Source: Streptomyces sp. SID14478
Lineage (GTDB): Bacteria; Actinomycetota; Actinomycetes; Streptomycetales; Streptomycetaceae
Assembly (NCBI RefSeq): GCF_010548525.1
Contig: NZ_JAAGMG010000142.1
Coordinates: 1 to 64,000, forward strand
Length of the DNA stretch: 64,000 bases
Reading direction: 5' to 3'
Shown: piece after piece, positions 59,104-64,000 of the stretch
Position numbering within the stretch: position 1 is the stretch's first letter
Layout of the letters: each line of letters starts with the position of its first letter
Position numbers and translations under genes: made by a program
The notes under the pieces: generated by a model
The model's database searches: none
Seen by the model: only the letters and a program-made list of their open reading frames with translations
What the model was told of the DNA's origin: nothing

Positions 59104-59601
59104 TCAGGCGATCGCCGAAGCGTCTTCGTCCTCGGCCGGGTGCAGGCCGACATGCGCCCTCGCGGCCTGCTGCAACTGCTCCAGCCCCTCAGCCAGGATG
59201 CCCAGGTGCGCCGGCGCCATCGTCTCCAGCACCGCCTCGACCTCGCGCATACGCGCCTGGCGCAGTTCCTCCAGGACCTTCGCACCCTGGGCACTCAAGG
59301 TCAGCTCGACCTCGCGCCGGCTCGTCGCGCTGGGAATCCGCTCCAGCAGACCCGTGGCCTCCAGCCGGTCGCACAGACGGCTGATGGAGGACGGCCCCGT
59401 GCCCAGCACGTCACCCAGCGTGCGCTGGTTGACGCTCCGCTGCGCCTCGATCACCTTCAGGGCCCGCAGCTGCGAAGGAGGAATCGGCCCCGACGGCGCC
59501 TTCTCCTGCGCCCGCCCCCACAGGACCTCGAGCAGTTCGGCCACACGGTTCGCGGTGTCTGCCACCTGCTCGGGATTACGGGGCGGAAGATTTCGGGGCA
59601 T
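59104..59601 (-). CDS. MarR family regulator (copy 2)
   Basis: 165 residues from ATG 59601 (MPRNLPPRNPEQ), with GAGGGTG upstream. The HTH is SQLRALKVIEAQRSVNQRTLGDVLGTGPSSISRLCDRLEATGLLERIPSATSRREVELTLS. Paralogue of 56708. A perfect CTCTCT-GCT-AGAGAG inverted repeat lies just before the gene, a likely autoregulatory site. Confidence 0.9.
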   Translation of the reverse strand: MPRNLPPRNPEQVADTANRVAELLEVLWGRAQEKAPSGPIPPSQLRALKVIEAQRSVNQRTLGDVLGTGPSSISRLCDRLEATGLLERIPSATSRREVELTLSAQGAKVLEELRQARMREVEAVLETMAPAHLGILAEGLEQLQQAARAHVGLHPAEDEDASAIA

Positions 59602-59611
59602 TCTTACACCC

Positions 59612-59626
59612 TCTCTGCTAGAGAGT
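59612..59626. promoter_or_regulatory. Inverted repeat upstream of MarR copy 2
   Basis: CTCTCT GCT AGAGAG, a perfect 6+6 repeat about 10 bases upstream of the start codon and overlapping the ribosome site. Confidence 0.5.
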
Positions 59627-59867
59627 GACACGGCTGGCTGTCGAGCTTACCGTCACGCACAAACTGCCCGGAACAGCAGGCACGGCGACGACGCCCCGAA
59701 GGGGCCCGGCGGAGACCTACCCGATTGCGGCACGGGCCGGGGCCGAGCCCTGTCTCACCGTGAGGCAGCTACCCGCCCCTCGCCGCGGGTGGCGACGGTA
59801 CGCCCCGGACCGGCGGGATGTCTGGGGGCCCGGTCACCGCCCCGCCCCCAGCCGGCAGACCGCCTCG

Positions 59868-60386
59868 TCAGCCGCGGCCCAGCACACGTCGCGCGGAGCG
59901 GCGCTTGAGGTAGAGCGGCAGGCCGTACCAGCACAGCGCGAACCACAGAAGAACCGATCCTGCAAAGATCTCGGCCAACAGATCCGGCAGCACCACGTGC
60001 AGGATCAACAGCACCGTGCCGCTGATGGTGAGCGAGAGCAGCACCAGCCCGGTCACCATGAGCCGTCCGGCAATGGCCACGAGGTCGTCCTTCATCTGCT
60101 GGCCCGTCAGGAACCGGTGCAGCGAAACCGGAGCGATCAGCGCCCCGGTGGCCGCGGCCCCCAAAATCACGGTCGCCACATAGACGTGGGTGTCGAACGC
60201 GCTGAGATCGTCGAAGCGCGCGGTGAAGGCCACGCTCAGCAAGAACCCGAAAAGAATCTGGACCCCGGTCTGCGCGACGCGAGTCTCCTGCAGCACCTCG
60301 GCCCACCGCCGATTGACTCTCTCGTGAGCCTCCTCCCGACTGTCACCCGCAGATATGTCCGGTCTCGCTCGCTCGTCCGTGGTCAC
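59868..60386 (-). CDS. DUF6328 membrane protein
   Basis: 172 residues from GTG 60386, with GAAGGAGG upstream. RWAEVLQETRVAQTGVQILFGFLLSVAFTARFDDLSAFDTHVYVATVILGAAATGALIAPVSLHRFLTG is the DUF6328 signature with four helices, followed by LVLLSLTISGTVLLILHVV and a last helix. Unknown function; common in actinobacterial stress regions. Confidence 0.88.
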   Translation of the reverse strand: MTTDERARPDISAGDSREEAHERVNRRWAEVLQETRVAQTGVQILFGFLLSVAFTARFDDLSAFDTHVYVATVILGAAATGALIAPVSLHRFLTGQQMKDDLVAIAGRLMVTGLVLLSLTISGTVLLILHVVLPDLLAEIFAGSVLLWFALCWYGLPLYLKRRSARRVLGRG

Positions 60387-60515
60387 GACCGCCTCCTTCG
60401 TAGAGACGTCACATGCCCACCCTCCCGGCATTTACGACTGCACGTCCCCTGGTCACACCGCACCGCACCTACGGCGTGAAGGGGTCAGGCCGCTCAAGGC
60501 CGGACGGAAACAGAA

Positions 60516-60555
60516 AGCGAGGAGGGGCAGCCCGTCCGGGCTGCCCCTCCTCGCT
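60516..60555. terminator. Perfect 19-base hairpin
   Basis: Arms 60516-60534 and 60537-60555 pair exactly around two bases. It lies 34 bases after the SRPBCC stop on the minus strand (60589). Confidence 0.75.
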
Positions 60556-60588
60556 CACAGGACGCGTCGGTCGACTACGCCCACGGCC

Positions 60589-61029
60589 TCACAAGTCGGC
60601 CTTGTCGGGATGGGCCGTCACTTCGGCGAGCTTCTGGAACTCCCCGAGGTCGTAGTTGGCCAGGGCCGCGTCGAGGTTCGTCAGGGCTCCGAGGCGTTCG
60701 ATGAAGCCCTTCGGGTCGTACTCGATCTGCAGGGTGACGCGGCTCGTCGTATCGCTCAGGCGATGGAACGTCACCACGCCGGCATGATGCACACCCTCGA
60801 CGGTGTGCCAGGCGATGCGATCCTGCGGAATCACTTCGGTGAGCTCGGCGACGAAGTTCTTGTCCGCACCCGGCAGTTCCAGCTGCCAGGCGAAGCGGCG
60901 TTCGTCCAAGGGCTCCACGAGGCGGACGTGGCTGAGGAAAGCAGGCCAACGCGAGACGTCACTCCACAGCTCCCAGGCCGTGGAGACGGGAGCGTTGAGA
61001 TCGATGGACTCGAGCAATGACGCGGACAA
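60589..61029 (-). CDS. SRPBCC (polyketide cyclase/dehydrase-like) family protein
   Basis: 146 residues from a TTG at 61029, chosen because AGGAAAGGGG lies at ideal distance before it. SASLLESIDLNAPVSTAWELWSDVSRWPAFLSHVRLVEPLDERRF is the SRPBCC start; HTVEGVHHAGVVTFHRLSDTTSRVTLQIEYDPKGFIERLG follows. The fold binds hydrophobic ligands. Such proteins in Streptomyces stress regions are of unknown role. Confidence 0.87.
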   Translation of the reverse strand: MSASLLESIDLNAPVSTAWELWSDVSRWPAFLSHVRLVEPLDERRFAWQLELPGADKNFVAELTEVIPQDRIAWHTVEGVHHAGVVTFHRLSDTTSRVTLQIEYDPKGFIERLGALTNLDAALANYDLGEFQKLAEVTAHPDKADL

Positions 61030-61235
61030 GAGTGCCCCTTTCCTGAGGTGAACAGAGCGGGACCCCTTCGGTTCGTGTCGGTCGCCGCCGTACGTCACTC
61101 CGGTACCCCGCCAAAGCGGGCACACGCGGGGCACTTGTTCCTGGCGTCGCGCACAACTCCTTCGTATGAGCGGGCCGAGTCGGGACATTCGTATCAGCGA
61201 ACCCGCCCCTCTCCTCCGTACCAGGGAGCACCGCC

Positions 61236-61469
61236 GTGCTGATGCCCGACCCGAAGTTCGTCCGCACACTCCTGGGCCGTTACGCGGAGCTGCAGATGCG
61301 CTACGCGGAAAAGCCGTGCCAGGAGATCCGCTGGCAACTGGACGATGTTGCCTACACGTTGTGCGTCAGCACCGGTACGCGCACGATCCCGGATGCTCTG
61401 GCGGTGGCCGACCGAGTACTGCAACAGGCAGCGGCCAACGGGCCGGCCCATCCCACCCAGGCGGCTTGA
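61236..61469 (+). CDS. DUF5133 protein
   Basis: 77 residues from GTG 61236, with CCAGGGAGCACC upstream. MLMPDPKFVRTLLGRYAELQMRYAEKPCQEIRWQLDDVAYTLCVSTGTRTIPDALAVADRVL contains the DUF5133 block ending in Y-T-L-C-V-S-T-G-T-R. A small cytosolic helical protein of Streptomyces; function unknown. Confidence 0.88.
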   Translation: MLMPDPKFVRTLLGRYAELQMRYAEKPCQEIRWQLDDVAYTLCVSTGTRTIPDALAVADRVLQQAAANGPAHPTQAA

Positions 61470-61664
61470 CCCGCCAGCGCACAGCCGCGGACGAGTCCGA
61501 CAGCAGCGCCGGTCCCGTCTCGGAAGTTGCGCCCATACCGTGGACATCACCCCGGACGTCGCCCTCCCCCGGCCGACCGGAAAGCAGCAGCCGGACCGCC
61601 GTGTGAAGAGATCGTGACGGGGCAGTGGATGTCGTGGCCCTGACCCCGACACCCCGGAGACTTC

Positions 61665-62876
61665 GTGACCACCAGCATCCCGGCCCCCACCAGCGTCGCC
61701 GTGGCCGCTGACGACCTTCCCCAGGACCCTCGTCAGCGGCTGCGGCGACGTCTGGAACGGCTGATAGGCATCGCCGCCACCGAGGGCAACGCGCTCACCC
61801 CGCTGCGCAACGGTGACGAGATCTTCCCCGCCATGCTCGACGCCATCCGTGGCGCCCGGCACACCATCGACATGATGACGTTCGTGTACTGGCGAGGCGA
61901 CGTCGCCCGCGAATTCGCCGAGGCCCTCGCCGACCGCGCCCGCGCCGGTGTCCGGGTACGCCTCCTTCTTGACGGCTTCGGCAGCCGCACCATCGAGGGA
62001 GACCTGCTCTCCCTGATGGACGAGGCCGGAGTACAGGTCGCCTGGTTCCGCAAGCCGCTCCTCCTCTCCCCGTTCAAACAGAACCACCGTTGCCACCGCA
62101 AGGTCCTGGTCACGGATGAGACCACGGCGTTCACCGGCGGAGTCGGCATCGCCGAGGAGTGGTGCGGGGACGCCCGCGACCCGAGCGAATGGCGCGACAC
62201 GCACGTGCAGGTCCGCGGCCCCGCCGTCGACGGCATCTGCGCGGCCTTCGCCCAGAACTGGGCCGAGTGCCACGACGAGCTCTTCGACGACCGCGACCGC
62301 TTCGTCGAACACGAGCCGAGCGGCGACGCCATCGTCCAGGTCGTGCGCGGCTCCGCCAGCATCGGCTGGCAGGACATGCAGACCCTGCTGCGCGTGGTCA
62401 TCCAGTCCGCACAGCACCGCCTGCGCCTCGCCACCGCCTACTTCTCGCCCGACGTCTACTTCGTCGACCTGCTCTGCCAGGCCGCGCGGCGCGGCGTCGA
62501 GGTCGAACTGCTCGTCCCCGGGCCGCACACCGACAAGCAGGTCAGCCGGATCGCCGGCCGCCACCACTACGAACGGCTCCTGGAGTGCGGAGTCATCGTG
62601 CGCGAGTACCAGCGCACGATGCTGCACTGCAAGGTCGTCACGGTCGACGGGACCGCTTCGCTGGTCGGCTCCACCAACCTCAACCGGCGTTCCCTGGACC
62701 ACGACGAGGAAGTCATGCTCGCGGTCCTGGACGAAGGTTTCACCGCACAGCTCGACGCCGACTACGAACGCGACGTCACGCACAGCATGCGTGTGACACC
62801 CGACCGCTGGTCCGCCCGCCCCCTCCCCTTCCGCGCCGCGGAGAAGGCGACCCGCGCCATCCAGCACTTCCTGTGA
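61665..62876 (+). CDS. Cardiolipin synthase-like phospholipase D protein
   Basis: 403 residues from GTG 61665. Two HKD motifs are present: HRKVLVTDETTAFTGG (His144, Lys146, Asp151) and MLHCKVVTVDG (His321, Lys323, Asp328), followed by LVGSTNLNRRSLDHDEE. No N-terminal membrane helices are seen, unlike classical ClsA, so it is a soluble-start ClsB/C-like enzyme. It probably joins phosphatidyl groups to glycerol or a phospholipid. In an envelope stress region such enzymes adjust anionic lipid content. Confidence 0.92.
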   Translation: MTTSIPAPTSVAVAADDLPQDPRQRLRRRLERLIGIAATEGNALTPLRNGDEIFPAMLDAIRGARHTIDMMTFVYWRGDVAREFAEALADRARAGVRVRLLLDGFGSRTIEGDLLSLMDEAGVQVAWFRKPLLLSPFKQNHRCHRKVLVTDETTAFTGGVGIAEEWCGDARDPSEWRDTHVQVRGPAVDGICAAFAQNWAECHDELFDDRDRFVEHEPSGDAIVQVVRGSASIGWQDMQTLLRVVIQSAQHRLRLATAYFSPDVYFVDLLCQAARRGVEVELLVPGPHTDKQVSRIAGRHHYERLLECGVIVREYQRTMLHCKVVTVDGTASLVGSTNLNRRSLDHDEEVMLAVLDEGFTAQLDADYERDVTHSMRVTPDRWSARPLPFRAAEKATRAIQHFL

Positions 62877-63215
62877 TCCACCGCCGCAGGGCCCTCCGGC
62901 CGGCCTGAAACGGGAAGCCGCCGCCGCGCCTTGAACTGAGGTTGTGGGTGGGGACCCAGCACTGCAGCCGCCAACGCCCCGCGCACCCGGGTTCTGTCCC
63001 GGGTGCGCGGGGCGTTGGCGCGGCCCACATCGGCGATCAGGTCCGCGAGCGTCAAAGCGGTGTCAGCGCCGAGGCACTCACCGAGCTCGGCCGTGCAGAT
63101 CGTCGCGGGGCACTCACCACCACCGGCATGTCCCCCACTCCCACCGCCATCCAGAACTCCGGCTCAACAACTCGGTTCCGCTCGGCTTCGGCCGGACAAC
63201 AGCGCGTGTACCGAC
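62877..63215. other. Intergenic with strong terminator
   Basis: Only the hairpin at 62969-63020 is supported. Confidence 0.6.
62969..63020. terminator. Perfect 23-base hairpin
   Basis: Arms 62969-62991 and 62998-63020 pair exactly with a 6-base loop, about 90 bases after the cardiolipin synthase-like gene and before the convergent small membrane gene. Confidence 0.8.
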
Positions 63216-63407
63216 CTATCGGCGGCGCCTCTTCCACTTCTCGCGGAGACGATCCCCCACCAGCGTCCCGAGCAGCACACCGCTCGCCGTGATCGACATC
63301 CCCACCGAATCGTCCACGTCGAACACCCATCGCAGGACGACCCACACCACCACGCCCCACACCGCCGCGATCGCCAACGCCACAACGGACCGCCGAAGCC
63401 ACCCCAT
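63216..63407 (-). CDS. Small membrane protein, 63 residues
   Basis: MGWLRRSVVALAIAAVWGVVVWVVLRWVFDVDDSVGMSITASGVLLGTLVGDRLREKWKRRRR, with GGGAGG upstream of the ATG. Two hydrophobic helices and a strongly basic tail. It follows the 63591 gene by ten bases, so both are probably one operon. Confidence 0.7.
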   Translation of the reverse strand: MGWLRRSVVALAIAAVWGVVVWVVLRWVFDVDDSVGMSITASGVLLGTLVGDRLREKWKRRRR

Positions 63408-63417
63408 GTCGTCCTCC

Positions 63418-63591
63418 CTACGGCCGGTTCGCCCGACGAATCCACACGAAGTAGAGCAGCGACCACACCACCAGCCACACCGCCCCGGCGATCAGCGCCG
63501 ACGGCCACGACTCGTGCGAGGCGAACCGCCAGAACAGCACGAGCACCCCTGCGCCGATGACCGGTGCCGCCACATTCCGTAGCCGTCTCAT
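63418..63591 (-). CDS. Small membrane protein, 57 residues
   Basis: MRRLRNVAAPVIGAGVLVLFWRFASHESWPSALIAGAVWLVVWSLLYFVWIRRANRP, ATG at 63591 with GGGAGG upstream. Two hydrophobic helices with basic ends, similar in build to the next gene of the operon. Unknown function. Confidence 0.7.
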   Translation of the reverse strand: MRRLRNVAAPVIGAGVLVLFWRFASHESWPSALIAGAVWLVVWSLLYFVWIRRANRP

Positions 63592-63850
63592 GCCTCCCAA
63601 CTACCCACAAACTCAAGCGCGATGACACCGGCTCGCTTACCGCGTCGGGAGAGGCGCACGCCGCCGGGACGGTCCGATGGGGAGTCGTCGCTGAGTTGGG
63701 AGGCGGCCGTGGTGAGGCAGTTTGCCGCCGTTCTGCGTTGCTCCGAAGAGGGCTGTCGCGTCTCTGCCCATTCACCGCGAAGAGGCTTACTATCCGGTAG
63801 CACCTTCCGGTCCCCTGCGTCTCCCCCGTAACCCCACGTCGGAGGTTTAG

Positions 63851-64000
63851 ATGCACCGTCGAATCGCCGTGCTCCTGGCCCTGTTGACCGCGCTGGCCGG
63901 TCTGCTCTGCGTGGCACCGGCGGCATCCGCCGCCGCGCACCGCCCAGTGATCCTCGTACACGGCTACAACGCCGACCCCGGCGTATGGGGGTCACTGACC
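63851..64000 (+). CDS. Secreted lipase/esterase, N-terminal part, cut by window edge
   Basis: The first 50 codons are visible. ATG 63851 has GGAGG seven bases upstream. MHRRIAVLLALLTALAGLLCVAPAASAAAHRPVILVHGYNADPGVWGSL: signal peptide with AASAA cleavage, then the first strand and oxyanion loop (VILVHGYNADPG) of an alpha/beta hydrolase, the start of a secreted triacylglycerol lipase-type enzyme. The catalytic Ser lies outside the window. Confidence 0.8.
   Translation, partial: MHRRIAVLLALLTALAGLLCVAPAASAAAHRPVILVHGYNADPGVWGSLT

Noticed and set aside
57352-59628. 758-codon plus-strand frame opposite the second phosphatase gene
   Set aside because: Composition typical of antisense; overlaps a clear GAF/PP2C gene and a clear MarR gene.
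61194-62867. 557-codon minus-strand frame opposite the cardiolipin synthase-like gene
   Set aside because: The plus strand holds both HKD motifs; the minus frame has no motif.

Overview
The window looks like chromosomal DNA of a Streptomyces or a close relative. GC content is very high, coding frames have strongly GC-biased third positions, and GTG and TTG starts are common. Several families typical of the genus are present: a WhiB-like protein, a SigB/SigF/SigG-type sigma factor, a WhiJ-type XRE + DUF397 + ATPase cassette, a SAV2177-type (DUF574) methyltransferase, DUF5133, CsbD and a spore-associated-protein-like secreted protein. No rRNA, tRNA, CRISPR array or intact mobile element was seen.

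Layout. (1) 1-738: a secreted repeat protein cut by the window edge. (2) 888-6116: a compact lipid-type cluster of alpha/beta hydrolase, degenerate P450-like protein, PlsC-type acyltransferase (opposite strand), acyl carrier protein and ketosynthase. (3) 6.3-14.3 kb: RidA/HxlR pair, ZIP-like and DivIVA-like proteins, PucR regulator divergent from a secreted lipase, a secreted SH3 plus collagen-like protein, and an NAD(P)-binding protein. Two copies of a non-coding element of about 100 nt lie here, one as the leader of the collagen-like gene. (4) 14.5-30.7 kb: single genes and divergent regulator/enzyme pairs (MarR/FAD monooxygenase, TetR/aldo-keto reductase), secreted small proteins, LysE exporter, and decayed pieces (SUKH-like pseudogene, possible IS30 remnant). 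Non-coding stretches are long here, as in accessory DNA. (5) 31.3-45.4 kb: lipoproteins, type-B carboxylesterase, DHFR-like reductase, MFS fragment, the WhiJ-type cassette, a GPP34 protein and a monooxygenase operon. (6) 45.6-48.3 kb: a seven-repeat YVTN propeller protein and an S1/DUF7660 protein. (7) 48.6-64 kb: a stress and envelope region. It holds two CsbD proteins, YihY/BrkB, WhiB-like, two SpoIIE-type phosphatases, two MarR regulators, a B12-binding photosensor-like protein, a short STAS-like protein, a sigma factor, a cardiolipin synthase-like enzyme and small membrane proteins. A second secreted lipase is cut by the right edge.

The most interesting unit is the operon 56159 to 52140 on the minus strand: PAS/GAF/PP2C phosphatase, then a cobalamin-binding protein with the W-x9-EH motif of CarH photoreceptors, then a 116-residue gene with a DSSG STAS-like segment, then a SigB-type sigma factor. 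Every junction is a 4-base start/stop overlap. It reads as a partner-switch stress module with a light or B12 input built in and no anti-sigma kinase beside it. The two phosphatase genes share a GTTGCC-type inverted-repeat upstream site. The second strong candidate is the 888-6116 lipid cluster with its heme-motif-degenerate P450-like protein. The third is the duplicated RNA-like element at 6793 and 12149.
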